Numbered from the stretch's first letter, positions 23,305 to 30,850 are shown. The stretch is DNA of 64,000 bases from an uncultured Tenacibaculum sp. (GCA_947496185.1 CANMCD010000006.1:62001-126000); one strand, 5' to 3'. Notes: generated by a model not told the origin, from the letters alone. Made by a program: numbers and translations.

Positions 23305-25338
23305 TTAAATGTCGTTAATTGCTTGGTTTTTTACATCTTTAGATGTAGGTGGTGAGTAGTAATTGTTTTGTTGTTCTGGAATGTCTTGAACGATCTCCGC
23401 GTCCACAATTATTTCATCCTTGGGCTTTTTTAGAATAGATATTTTTTGCAATTTTTCTGCTGTTTCTCTTTTCACTTTAGCGTCAAAAGAAGTTATGTAT
23501 TCCATGCCCTTTTTAAAGCTTTTTTCGTCTTTTTCTTTCCACTCCGCCTTAGCTCTATTAAAGCTAGGTTTATGATGACATTCGCAGATAAATTGCCCGT
23601 TTTGATAAATAAAAACTTCCTCAATATCTCCGTTTTTATTTGGGATATAGTACGCGTCAACACGGTAGTTATTTGGCGCTAAAAGGTCTAGAGCATAAGT
23701 GCCGTCGAGCTGCCAGTTTTTCTTTCCTAATTGCACATATTGGTTGCGCATTATCTTCAATGGTTCTTTATATCCAATATATTTAGCTAGTAAACTTTTG
23801 TCTAACGGAGGTAAATCGGGGTTAAGATTAAGCAACAAGACCTCTAGTTTCGTCATACCTTCAAACTTTTCTTGATCACTATGAGGTGAGTTATTATAAT
23901 CCTCCATTTCCTTTAGGTCTTGGAGGACTATTTCAGAATAGCTCGCTGTAGGATTTTTATAGTTGTTATTTTGTTCATCAAATATTTTTTGATTTGTAAT
24001 TCTGTTACTGTCTCTTTTTGCATAATGACGCCCTACATTTTGGTTATTGTCTTTCTCGACGCCATATTTTTTAATACCTATTTGCCGCTCCGCATATTTT
24101 TCTTGCGAATTTGTAGGTCTACACCAGCGGACAAAGGGGAAAACCTCTCCCGCTTTCATCAGACCCTCGCGAAAATCTCGAACAAGATGGTGCTCGACTT
24201 CCATTTCCATCGGAATACCAATCTTATTATGACTTAAAAATCTGAACATGTTTTTAAGACAGTCAAGGTATAAATTGTGGTCTTTTTTCTTTGAGTGAGA
24301 TATTCCTATCATAGCCCCAGACAAGTCGTCAAAAGCATAATAAGCTTTTACAGTTTTGCCGTTTGGCATTTTTGTGTGACCTATGTCCCTATCATCCAAA
24401 GAAATTTTTGACATAGAAAAGGTCGGGGCGTATCTATCTACATGTGGTCTTGATTTATGACTAAAATCGTAAAAACCATTACGAGCCCGTTTTATAACAT
24501 TATCGTTTTTTATTGCCTTTAAGCAATTCCAGATCGTTTTTACTGAAATGTCAACGGGCTTACCGTTGACATAAAAGTCCTCACGGTTAAAAACTTCCCC
24601 CGTTTTTATATCAAACACATCAATAGCCCCACCTAAAAATTGTAAGTACATGTCGTGTACTTTGTTCATAAAGGGCTTGTTAGGTAGACAGTATAAACTT
24701 ATAATTAAGCGCTCAATATCTGCCGTCATTTTCTTCGCGTTTCCTTTTCCTTCCAATCCGTGAATAAAACAGGAATAACCGTCGTTCAGATATTTTCTGA
24801 ATTTTCGTTGGAGGGATTTTGGATTTTCGGGAAGATTAAATTTCCATTTCCTAGTTCCGTCACTCCTTTTTTTTGTAGCGAGATCGTTTATAGCTTCGCT
24901 TATATTGATCCACGCTTTCGTTTTGTTTTTTAAACGTGCTCCTCTTTCTTTTAGCAACTTGTCTATTGCGTTAAAAATCATTGCACTAGTTGTCTTTTCT
25001 ATTTGTTTTGAAAAAGACAAGTGTTTGCCGTTTGGCTTTAAATGACTTGCAAAATAATTGGCTGCTTTTGTATCGGGTTTTATAAGTTCTTCTAATTCGT
25101 TCCTTTTAACTACGTTTTTTGGGTCTCCCAAGAAAGCAACCACCGCATTTTTTATCCAGTCATCTGCTATATCATAAAATGATATAAGAGCTTCATTTCC
25201 TTTACCTAAACCACATCTTGTACGTATCAACTTCTTTCTAGTACACAGACTTTTGTAATAATTATAACTGATAATTGCTAACTCTTTGTATAATAATTTT
25301 GCTGGTATTGACAAAATGTCGTTATGGTATTGATACAT
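23305..25338 (-). CDS. MuA-like DDE transposase
   Basis: 677 residues, near the Mu length of 663. An N-terminal DNA-binding half is followed by the RNase H-like core: 'ISLDDRDIGHTKMPNGKTVKAYYAFDDLSGAMIGI' region supplies the first Asp; the second acidic position is a Glu-rich 'PMEMEVEHHLVRDFREGLM', and the third Glu is in 'NSQEKYAERQIG'. The C-terminal part has a 'YYIPNKNGDIEEVFIYQNG' beta-barrel and a helical tail for MuB contact. It cuts and joins phage ends during integration and replicative transposition. The ATG at 25338 follows the small HTH gene by 12 nt. Confidence 0.93.
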   Translation of the reverse strand: MYQYHNDILSIPAKLLYKELAIISYNYYKSLCTRKKLIRTRCGLGKGNEALISFYDIADDWIKNAVVAFLGDPKNVVKRNELEELIKPDTKAANYFASHLKPNGKHLSFSKQIEKTTSAMIFNAIDKLLKERGARLKNKTKAWINISEAINDLATKKRSDGTRKWKFNLPENPKSLQRKFRKYLNDGYSCFIHGLEGKGNAKKMTADIERLIISLYCLPNKPFMNKVHDMYLQFLGGAIDVFDIKTGEVFNREDFYVNGKPVDISVKTIWNCLKAIKNDNVIKRARNGFYDFSHKSRPHVDRYAPTFSMSKISLDDRDIGHTKMPNGKTVKAYYAFDDLSGAMIGISHSKKKDHNLYLDCLKNMFRFLSHNKIGIPMEMEVEHHLVRDFREGLMKAGEVFPFVRWCRPTNSQEKYAERQIGIKKYGVEKDNNQNVGRHYAKRDSNRITNQKIFDEQNNNYKNPTASYSEIVLQDLKEMEDYNNSPHSDQEKFEGMTKLEVLLLNLNPDLPPLDKSLLAKYIGYKEPLKIMRNQYVQLGKKNWQLDGTYALDLLAPNNYRVDAYYIPNKNGDIEEVFIYQNGQFICECHHKPSFNRAKAEWKEKDEKSFKKGMEYITSFDAKVKRETAEKLQKISILKKPKDEIIVDAEIVQDIPEQQNNYYSPPTSKDVKNQAINDI

Positions 25339-25350
25339 ATAAAAAAACTA

Positions 25351-25521
25351 TTAATTATTATTATTAATTATTTCCTTTATCTCTTCTTCTATTTTTAACC
25401 CGATACCTCTTTTTGGGATTCTTTCTCCTCTTGCGATCATTCCTACATATTTTTCTGACACCCCGTATTTTTTGGCAATTATTTGGTATACCGTTGGGTT
25501 TTTAAATATTTTTTGCCTCAT
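25351..25521 (-). CDS. Small HTH protein, Ner/Cro-like early regulator
   Basis: 56 residues, ATG 25519-25521, TAA 25351-25353. MRQKIFKNPTVYQIIAKKYG then 'VSEKYVGMIARGERIPKRGIG' is a compact helix-turn-helix of the Cro type, with an Asn-rich tail. It is the first gene of the early operon, 12 nt before the transposase and just below the palindromic switch. Mu's Ner sits in the same place and represses early transcription and the repressor gene; the same job is inferred here. Confidence 0.7.
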   Translation of the reverse strand: MRQKIFKNPTVYQIIAKKYGVSEKYVGMIARGERIPKRGIGLKIEEEIKEIINNNN

Positions 25522-25526
25522 TTTTG

Positions 25527-25558
25527 TATATTTGTTGCATATGTTTGCTACAAATATA
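25527..25558. promoter_or_regulatory. Palindromic operator of the phage switch
   Basis: A 32-bp imperfect palindrome with 9-bp arms TATATTTGT (25527-25535) and ACAAATATA (25550-25558); the inner part is also partly symmetrical. It overlaps the promoters of both the early operon and the repressor gene, so occupancy by the repressor or the Ner-like protein would decide between them. Confidence 0.6.
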
Positions 25559-25562
25559 TTTG
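25531..25562 (+). promoter_or_regulatory. Repressor promoter (plus strand)
   Basis: TTTG (25531-25534), 20-nt spacer, TATATTTG (25555-25562). The -7 box shares bases with the divergent early promoter, since CAAATATATTTG (25551-25562) is itself a palindrome. The leader to the repressor ATG at 25650 would be about 80 nt. Confidence 0.55.
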
Positions 25563-25582
25563 TTTTTTTGGGATTATCACAA
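25551..25582 (-). promoter_or_regulatory. Early promoter (minus strand)
   Basis: On the minus strand: TTG (25582-25580), 21-nt spacer, TATATTTG (25558-25551), matching the Bacteroidota -33/-7 pattern, about 30 nt upstream of the Ner-like ATG. Confidence 0.6.
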
Positions 25583-25649
25583 TTTTATACTGTATAAATC
25601 CTAGATTAACAAATTATTTATGTAAACTATAAAACGTAAGACTCTTAAA

Positions 25650-26006
25650 ATGAACAGTTTAAAACTAAAAGAATACAGAAAAAAACTAAACTTATCACAG
25701 GAAGAATTAGGGGATAGGTTAGGTTTAAGTAAAAATACCATATATAATTATGAAAATGGTAGTACAATCCCAAAATCAAAATTAAATATACTTAACAACT
25801 TTTTCAATTCTAATGAAACAATAATAGAGTATGAGAATAGTAAACTATCCAAAGAAGATGCAATTAAAGCTATTGAAACAATTTTACGCTATACTAATGA
25901 GCTAATGAAATACGAGAGTTTTGCTCTGTGGATGGAAGCTGTTAGGGCAGAAGAAAGAAACAATGTACTTCAAAAACTTTTAAAAAAACGACTAGAAAAT
26001 CTCTAA
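25650..26006 (+). CDS. Phage repressor, XRE-family HTH
   Basis: 118 residues. Residues 3-55 are an HTH_3/XRE domain ('LKEYRKKLNLSQEELGDRLG', then 'LSKNTIYNYENGSTIPKSK'). The rest is helical ('KEDAIKAIETILRYTNELM', '...AVRAEERNNVLQKLL'), probably for oligomerisation, with no peptidase domain. It is transcribed away from the early operon across a shared operator, so it is the best candidate for the lysogeny repressor. It ends 2 nt before the convergent gene at 26008. Confidence 0.85.
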   Translation: MNSLKLKEYRKKLNLSQEELGDRLGLSKNTIYNYENGSTIPKSKLNILNNFFNSNETIIEYENSKLSKEDAIKAIETILRYTNELMKYESFALWMEAVRAEERNNVLQKLLKKRLENL

Positions 26007-26007
26007 T

Positions 26008-26310
26008 TTATTCAACTAGTTTTTCATAATTAAGTTTTTGCTTTTGTAGCTCTTCATCACTAAGAAGTAGCCCTTGTAGTATTTTTGAATTTGAACCGTT
26101 TAACTGTTCTGTTCTTGTTCTAAAAAACGCTTTATCTTTCTCAAAAAAATCAATTTTATTAATTTCACAGATATAAGCATCGATTTCTGATAAAGAATCG
26201 AGCTCTTTTTTTTCTAAAATTGCTCTGAGCTGAACTAAAGCCTTTTTTTTACTAATTTTTTTTGCTCTAATGAGGGCTTTTAAATTTTGTATTTTTTTTA
26301 ATTTATTCAT
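26008..26310 (-). CDS. Unknown protein beside the repressor, Lys-rich N-terminus
   Basis: 100 residues. A basic helical start (MNKLKKIQNLKALIRAKKIS) is followed by acidic helices and 'FFEKDKAFFRTRTEQLNGSN'. No family recognised. It is transcribed toward the repressor gene, on the same strand as the two genes above it, and may form an operon with them (gap of 32 nt to 26343). Because it is outside the early operon it is probably expressed in the lysogen. Confidence 0.5.
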   Translation of the reverse strand: MNKLKKIQNLKALIRAKKISKKKALVQLRAILEKKELDSLSEIDAYICEINKIDFFEKDKAFFRTRTEQLNGSNSKILQGLLLSDEELQKQKLNYEKLVE

Positions 26311-26342
26311 TTGGTATTGGGGTAGTTAGTTTACTAGGTTAT

Positions 26343-26837
26343 TCAGTCTTTTTTTTCTTTTAATAGGTTTATCACCTCTCCAACCTCTTTTAAAAAAAGG
26401 TCATTTTCTCTTTCTTTTTGGGATTTCATTTTATTAATTCTCATTATTACAAAAAGTAACAAAAAAAAACCAATACAAATAGCTATAGCGTATGATTGAA
26501 GATAATAGTCGTCGAATCTAATGTCAGGATTAAAAATCCAATACAATTGAATCGAATATATATATACAGGAACTATAAAAGAGGTTATATAAGGTCTAAA
26601 AATATACCCAATCAATATCATGAGAGAAGAAACTGTTTGTGTAAAAACCCAAATAAAAGCGGCTGTATGCTTAAATCCATAAGTGTTATCAAGTTCAAAA
26701 GTGAATACCTTGTCAGAAATCAAAATAACTCCCGACAAGATAATCAATACACTTCCAATTATTTTATTAATTGTTTTAGCCTTGTTGTCCTGCACCATCA
26801 ATGTCTTCGCGATCAATTGCTTTAAATATACTTTCAT
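26343..26837 (-). CDS. Four-helix membrane protein of the lysogeny cassette
   Basis: 164 residues. Four hydrophobic segments are seen ('IIGSVLIILSGVILI', 'FIWVFTQTVSSLMILIGYIF', 'YITSFIVPVYIYSIQLYWIF', 'YAIAICIGFFLLLFVIM') and a charged C-terminal tail rich in Lys/Glu. The ATG at 26837 lies within the lipoprotein gene; an ATG at 26798 would shorten it by 13 residues and cut the overlap to 23 nt. No family recognised. Placed next to a lipoprotein gene and the repressor, it could alter the lysogen's envelope or exclude other phages; inference only. Confidence 0.6.
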   Translation of the reverse strand: MKVYLKQLIAKTLMVQDNKAKTINKIIGSVLIILSGVILISDKVFTFELDNTYGFKHTAAFIWVFTQTVSSLMILIGYIFRPYITSFIVPVYIYSIQLYWIFNPDIRFDDYYLQSYAIAICIGFFLLLFVIMRINKMKSQKERENDLFLKEVGEVINLLKEKKD

Positions 26838-26937
26838 TGCTTTTATTACTCTTATTTAATTTTTCGTCTGTGTCAGTGCATCCTACAGAGATTAAAGTCA
26901 TTATTCCAAAAACAATAATTATAAATACTTTTTTCAT
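26776..26937 (-). CDS. Small lipoprotein
   Basis: 53 residues, ATG 26935-26937, TAA 26776-26778. A signal peptide 'KKVFIIIVFGIMTLISVGC' ends in a lipobox (SVGC) with Cys20, followed by a short acidic/Asn-rich mature part (TDTDEKLNKSNKSNES). After cleavage only about 34 residues remain on the outer face of a membrane. It overlaps the start of the membrane-protein gene, so they are probably co-translated. It is a typical lysogenic-conversion candidate. Confidence 0.65.
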   Translation of the reverse strand: MKKVFIIIVFGIMTLISVGCTDTDEKLNKSNKSNESIFKAIDREDIDGAGQQG

Positions 26938-27208
26938 CTTTTATACTTAATTTAGGTTGTAAAAGTATTAAGTATTTCGTTGTTATTAGTAGACTTTTCA
27001 ATTATATTTATTATGGACAAATATAAAAAAAATAGTAATTTACATCATAAAATTAGGAACGTTTTTTGTCATTATCAAAAAAAGATAAAAAACTAAAGAT
27101 AAATACTTAAAGAGTAAGGTAAAATTGTAATATCCAACAAAAAAACACTAAAAACAAGGTTAAATCCCATTGTTTTAAGTATAAACATATGATAATCAGT
27201 ACATTTAT

Positions 27209-27258
27209 ACTGTTTATATTAAGAAACAAAAGAACTTTTCACTCTACTTATAAACAGT
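27209..27258. repeat. 10-bp inverted repeat
   Basis: ACTGTTTATA (27209-27218) and TATAAACAGT (27249-27258), separated by 30 nt. The first arm is embedded in TTTATACTGT, which also occurs at 25584-25593 beside the repressor promoter, so a shared protein site is possible. Confidence 0.6.
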
Positions 27259-27326
27259 TTTTAATACATATATGACTATCTTTTTGTTTTTTATTGTGAT
27301 TTATACTTTTATTTCCCAAGTATTTT

Positions 27327-27360
27327 TGCACCCCTAACTGCACCCCTAACTGCACCCCTA
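27327..27360 (+). repeat. Tandem 12-bp repeat TGCACCCCTAAC, about 2.8 copies
   Basis: TGCACCCCTAAC is repeated twice in full at 27327-27350 and partly (TGCACCCCTA) at 27351-27360. It is G/C-rich against an AT-rich background and lies 310 nt from the prophage end. Iterated sites of this sort usually bind a protein; which one is unknown. Confidence 0.8.
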
Positions 27361-27427
27361 TTAATTAACTTGACTTACTTACGTAATATAAGTTTATAAC
27401 AAAAACAATAGTTCTTATATATAAAAC

Positions 27428-27469
27428 AAACACCTTAAAAGCCTTGTTATTACTGCTTTTAAGGTGTTT
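27428..27469 (-). terminator. Strong hairpin near the prophage end, possible terminator
   Basis: A 15-bp perfect stem AAACACCTTAAAAGC/GCTTTTAAGGTGTTT with a 12-nt loop. On the minus strand it is followed by a T-rich stretch (GTTTTATATAT). It could stop transcription that enters from the host AraC-type gene, shielding the phage from the host promoter. Confidence 0.55.
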
Positions 27470-27669
27470 AAGTAATAAAATATAATAAGCTATATTAGTG
27501 AGGTAATTAAAACCATTAAAAAAGGTATTTAAATGATAATTAACGGTAATTTTGGTACAATTTAATTTACTATAACAAACAACACAAAAACACTGTAAAC
27601 ACCTATCTATAAAGACATTAAACCCTTTTTATGTGTTTTCCCTTTTGGTACTTTTCTTTTTGGGGGTCA

Positions 27670-27674
27670 TAAAA
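27670..27674. other. Presumed target-site duplication TAAAA
   Basis: Five host bases adjoin the phage end CA. Mu-like transposition duplicates 5 bp, so the same TAAAA is expected immediately before the other phage end, left of the window. Confidence 0.4.
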
Positions 27675-28290
27675 GATAGCTAAAAACTTCGTTGATTTTT
27701 GAGGTGATAAACACTTCTTTAATCTCTTTATCATAGGTACAGTTGATAATATCATTAATGATGATCGAAAGGTTGGAAGGAATTGGTTGCTGTTCATCAA
27801 ACATAATATAAGGACTGTTTCTCTTGATTGCAATTCCAAATTCAGTACTTACTTGCTCTAAACGCTCTTTAAATATTTTTTTTAGGTAGTTTTCCGTAAA
27901 AAAAATCTCTATAGATCTTCTTGTGGTACTGGTGTAAGATAAGGTGCCTTTTACAGTTGGTAAAAAGAAAAAATTATAATGCCCTCCTTCTATGAGAATC
28001 GATGATTCTTCTTTATCATCAGGAGTGTAAAGACTGCTTCCTTCCAGTTCAAAATGAATCTTAAATAAGGGGAAATCATGAGTTACTTCGATGTGTATTT
28101 CGGTGTTTAAATCTTGGTCTCTAAATAATACCTTTACTTCATTCAATAAAACCTCCTTAACAGTTCCTGCTACTTCTCCAAATCCTTCTGTAGACTTACG
28201 TTCTTCGATATGTGCAATTTTAGCCTCTTTCGAATAATCAATAGTAAATGATTTGTCACTGGTATCCTTTATTCTATAGGTTGATTTCAT
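27670..28290 (-). pseudogene. AraC-family regulator cut by prophage insertion (N-terminal domain only)
   Basis: The open frame runs from ATG 28290 to a TGA at 27667-27669; that stop is supplied by the phage terminus. The 207 residues contain an N-terminal sensing domain of AraC regulators that control siderophore receptors (PchR-like), with 'TRRSIEIFFTENYLKKIF' and the 'IINDIINCTYDKEIKEVFIT' linker that normally runs into the two-HTH DNA-binding domain. That C-terminal part of roughly 100 residues is missing. The gene is divergent from the TonB receptor at 28401, its likely target, so regulation of iron uptake may be altered. The lost half should lie beyond the other prophage end. Confidence 0.88.
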
Positions 28291-28325
28291 AACTACTTAT
28301 TACGTTGTTAATACTACCATTTACG

Positions 28326-28358
28326 TTGGTCAGTCTATCGTTTGCCTCTATACTTTTG
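28326..28358 (+). promoter_or_regulatory. Promoter of the TonB receptor gene
   Basis: TTG (28326-28328), 22-nt spacer, TACTTTTG (28351-28358), fitting the Bacteroidota consensus and lying 42 nt before the receptor ATG. The missing AraC-type activator would be expected to bind just upstream. Confidence 0.5.
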
Positions 28359-28400
28359 CTTTAGAATTTATTCAATCTAAATAAGACAAAAATATATAAA

Positions 28401-30782
28401 ATGAAGCAAAGGATTGTGCAACTATGGGGGATAATTATGTTGTTTTTTATCAATTGTTTACATGCCCAAAATGAATATGGAACGATCAGTGGAAAGATTT
28501 TTACTTCAGATAATTTACCTGCTGAGTATATCAATGTTTATCTAGAAAACACTAATTATGGGGCTATTACTAACAGCGAAGGGAGTTTTGTAATTAACCG
28601 AGTGAAATCTGGCACTTATACTATGGTCTTTTCACTGCTGGGTTTGGCTACGAAAACAAAAGTAATAACTGTTTTACCAAATGAAACAACTTATGTAACC
28701 GATATTACTTTATCGGAAACAAAAACAACGTTAGGGGAAGTAGTTATTAATGCGCAACGATTAAATCAATTTGCGCAAAAAAAGTCACCGTACGTAAGTA
28801 GGCTTCCTATAAAGAATATAGAAACGCCGCAATCGTATACGGTGGTTAGCGAAGCGTTGATGGACGAACAAATAAGTGTTGATTTACCATCATCGTTAAA
28901 AAGTATTACTGGAGGAGGATATGTAGAATCCATTACAGGAGCCGTATCAGTTTATACACGAGGTTTTAGAGGAGATGCAAGGGTAAAAAATGGATTGTTA
29001 ATGTACCCAAGGGCAAGAACAGTAATTGAAAACCAAAATATTGAACGTGTTGAAGTTATTAAAGGTCCTTCAGCAGTGAATTACGGTGCTGGATTTTATG
29101 GAGGTTTGGTAAATCTTGTAACCAAAAAACCGTTGGTTGAAGATAAGTTTGATGTTTCTTATATGTTAGGAAGTTTTAACTTACATCGTATTACAACAGA
29201 TTATAATAAAAGCTTTGGAAATAATAATGAATATAGGTTTAGAATTAATGGTGCTTTTCATAGAGAAGACGGTTTTCAAAATAAGGGATCTGAAATACGC
29301 CAAAACTATTTTATAGCTCCTACTTTTACTTATAAACCATCAGAAAAGTTCTCAGTTACGTTACAAAGTGAGTTTTTGAAGGGGCGGAGAAACTTAAATT
29401 TTGCGCGTGGAACAAGCCGAAAAATTACTGAAAATACATGGAGTGATATTCAATGGGACTTTGACAATTCTTATACAAGTAAAGATATTGCAGGAGAAAT
29501 GGATTATTCGTTGCTTCAATTGGAGACAGACTATAATTTTGCAAAAAATTGGACATCGAAAACAGGAGTATCCTATACCAATTTTTATTCAAAAGCACCA
29601 TATTTTCGATTGAATGCGCTTACCAATACACAAATTCAGAGAGAATTTCTTGAGTATTTATCTGAAAAAGGAGGCGCAACAAATATTCGTCAAGATTTTA
29701 TTGGAACATACACCTTCTCTACTATAAAAAACAAGGTGTTGATCGGAGCAAGTTATTACAAGGGATTTTGGAATTATACTAGAAAAATTCCTTCAGGCAG
29801 AGGGTGGTTTGTTCCAATTGATATTATAGATACCGAGACGAACAACCCCATTCCCAATCTTACCATGGATATTTTACATGGTATAACTGATACGAAACTG
29901 GATAGGGCTGTTTTAGGGGATAATACGATTGCAGGGTATGTTAATAACGCAGTAACGCTTTATGATAAAGTAACATTTATAACAGGGTTGCGTTATGATC
30001 ATTTTAATAATGATTCTGTGATTCAGGATAAGATCAAGGAAAAAGATGACTATAATCAAGGTAAATTATCTTATAATTTTGGCGTAAGTGTTCATCCTTT
30101 TAGTGATCAGTTGTCATTTTTTGGAAATTATATGAACGGATTTAAAAATGCCGCTCCGGGATTAAATGAACATGGGGAAATTCAAAATTTTAATCCAGAA
30201 GAAGTTAGGCAGTGGGAAACAGGAGTAAAGCTTGATTTGTTTAGTGGGAGGTTAAAAAGTACCTTAAGTTATTATTCAATTGCTATTGACAATGCGTTGT
30301 TGAGATACAGGACACGGTCAAATACATACCAAAAGCAAAATGGGAAGATCAGGAGTAATGGACTTGAAGTAGATATCATCGCAAATCCTTTTTCTGGATT
30401 CAATATTGTAGCAGGGTATACCTATAATAATGCCAGAAATATAAAACATTCTTCTCCTCAAGCTACCAATAAACAATTAGATTTGAGTCCAAGAACGGTA
30501 GCAAATGTTTGGGCGAGTTACAAATTTACAAGAGGAGCAATTAAAGGTTTAGGCTTCGGTTTTGGGACAAATCATATGAGTAGAATTTTTGCTGCAGGTA
30601 ACGTAGGCAATACTTTTTGGTCGAAACCTTATACAACCATGGATGGAACAGTATTTTATCAGCAAAAAAAGTATAGAGTAGGTGTTAAAGTTAATAATCT
30701 TTCAGATTTACAATACTACAATGCCTACGGAATTCCTCAAAGACCGTTTAACTTTATTATGGCTTTGACGTATAAATTATAA
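28401..30782 (+). CDS. TonB-dependent siderophore-type outer-membrane receptor
   Basis: 793 residues. Signal peptide 1-22 ('WGIIMLFFINCLHAQ'), a CarboxypepD_reg-like domain at about 25-110 ('GTISGKIFTSDNLPAEYINV'), a plug domain from about 120 ('GFRGDARVKNGLLMYPRA', 'ERVEVIKGPSAVNYGAGFYG', 'LVNLVTKKP') and a 22-stranded barrel ending 'FNFIMALTYKL'. It is of the FhuE/FpvA ferric-siderophore kind. Energised by TonB-ExbBD, it imports an iron chelate across the outer membrane. The pairing with a divergent PchR-like regulator supports iron rather than sugar as the substrate class. Confidence 0.92.
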   Translation: MKQRIVQLWGIIMLFFINCLHAQNEYGTISGKIFTSDNLPAEYINVYLENTNYGAITNSEGSFVINRVKSGTYTMVFSLLGLATKTKVITVLPNETTYVTDITLSETKTTLGEVVINAQRLNQFAQKKSPYVSRLPIKNIETPQSYTVVSEALMDEQISVDLPSSLKSITGGGYVESITGAVSVYTRGFRGDARVKNGLLMYPRARTVIENQNIERVEVIKGPSAVNYGAGFYGGLVNLVTKKPLVEDKFDVSYMLGSFNLHRITTDYNKSFGNNNEYRFRINGAFHREDGFQNKGSEIRQNYFIAPTFTYKPSEKFSVTLQSEFLKGRRNLNFARGTSRKITENTWSDIQWDFDNSYTSKDIAGEMDYSLLQLETDYNFAKNWTSKTGVSYTNFYSKAPYFRLNALTNTQIQREFLEYLSEKGGATNIRQDFIGTYTFSTIKNKVLIGASYYKGFWNYTRKIPSGRGWFVPIDIIDTETNNPIPNLTMDILHGITDTKLDRAVLGDNTIAGYVNNAVTLYDKVTFITGLRYDHFNNDSVIQDKIKEKDDYNQGKLSYNFGVSVHPFSDQLSFFGNYMNGFKNAAPGLNEHGEIQNFNPEEVRQWETGVKLDLFSGRLKSTLSYYSIAIDNALLRYRTRSNTYQKQNGKIRSNGLEVDIIANPFSGFNIVAGYTYNNARNIKHSSPQATNKQLDLSPRTVANVWASYKFTRGAIKGLGFGFGTNHMSRIFAAGNVGNTFWSKPYTTMDGTVFYQQKKYRVGVKVNNLSDLQYYNAYGIPQRPFNFIMALTYKL

Positions 30783-30809
30783 GAGTGTGTAACTTTTCTT
30801 TTAAGGCGT

Positions 30810-30833
30810 ACTGATCTTATTAAAAAGATTGGT
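30810..30833 (+). terminator. Terminator after the receptor gene
   Basis: Stem ACTGATCTT/AAGATTGGT (9 bp with two G-U pairs) and loop ATTAAA, followed by the T-rich ATGTCTTTTTCTTTTATT. It separates the receptor from the convergent ferredoxin gene. Confidence 0.6.
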
Positions 30834-30850
30834 ATGTCTTTTTCTTTTAT

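Larger units (their letters stand above)
1..27669. mobile_element. Mu-like transposable prophage (partial, left end outside window)
   Basis: Seen: a MuA-like DDE transposase and a MuB-like ATPase adjoin a divergent repressor, and Mu-type head genes (DUF935 portal, MuF, gpG, gp36-like) and contractile-tail genes fill the rest. The right boundary is placed at the CA of 27668-27669, because the host AraC-type gene on its right stops being host-like exactly there, and Mu-family elements end in TG...CA. Late genes are split into two divergent operons leaving 9996-10164, unlike the single late strand of Mu. The left end, and therefore the other half of the disrupted host gene, must lie before position 1. 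All core morphogenesis genes look intact, so the element may be functional. Confidence 0.93.
26938..27669. other. Noncoding prophage end region with repeats
   Basis: 732 nt without a convincing gene, running from the lipoprotein start to the CA end. It contains an inverted repeat (27209-27258), a 12-bp tandem repeat (27327-27360), a long hairpin (27428-27469) and two copies of TTTTGGTAC (27550-27558 and 27643-27651). Mu-type ends carry several transposase sites, and operator clusters for the repressor occur nearby, so these elements are candidates. Confidence 0.7.

Noticed and set aside
27327-27360. Possible CRISPR array or site-specific att core
   Set aside because: The units are 12 bp, contiguous and only 2.8 in number, with no spacers; a Mu-like element does not use a tyrosine-recombinase att site, and no integrase gene is present.
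27618-27839. 73-codon frame across the phage-host junction
   Set aside because: It is in another frame of the AraC-type gene and joins host and phage DNA; it has no coding features and is an artefact of the insertion.
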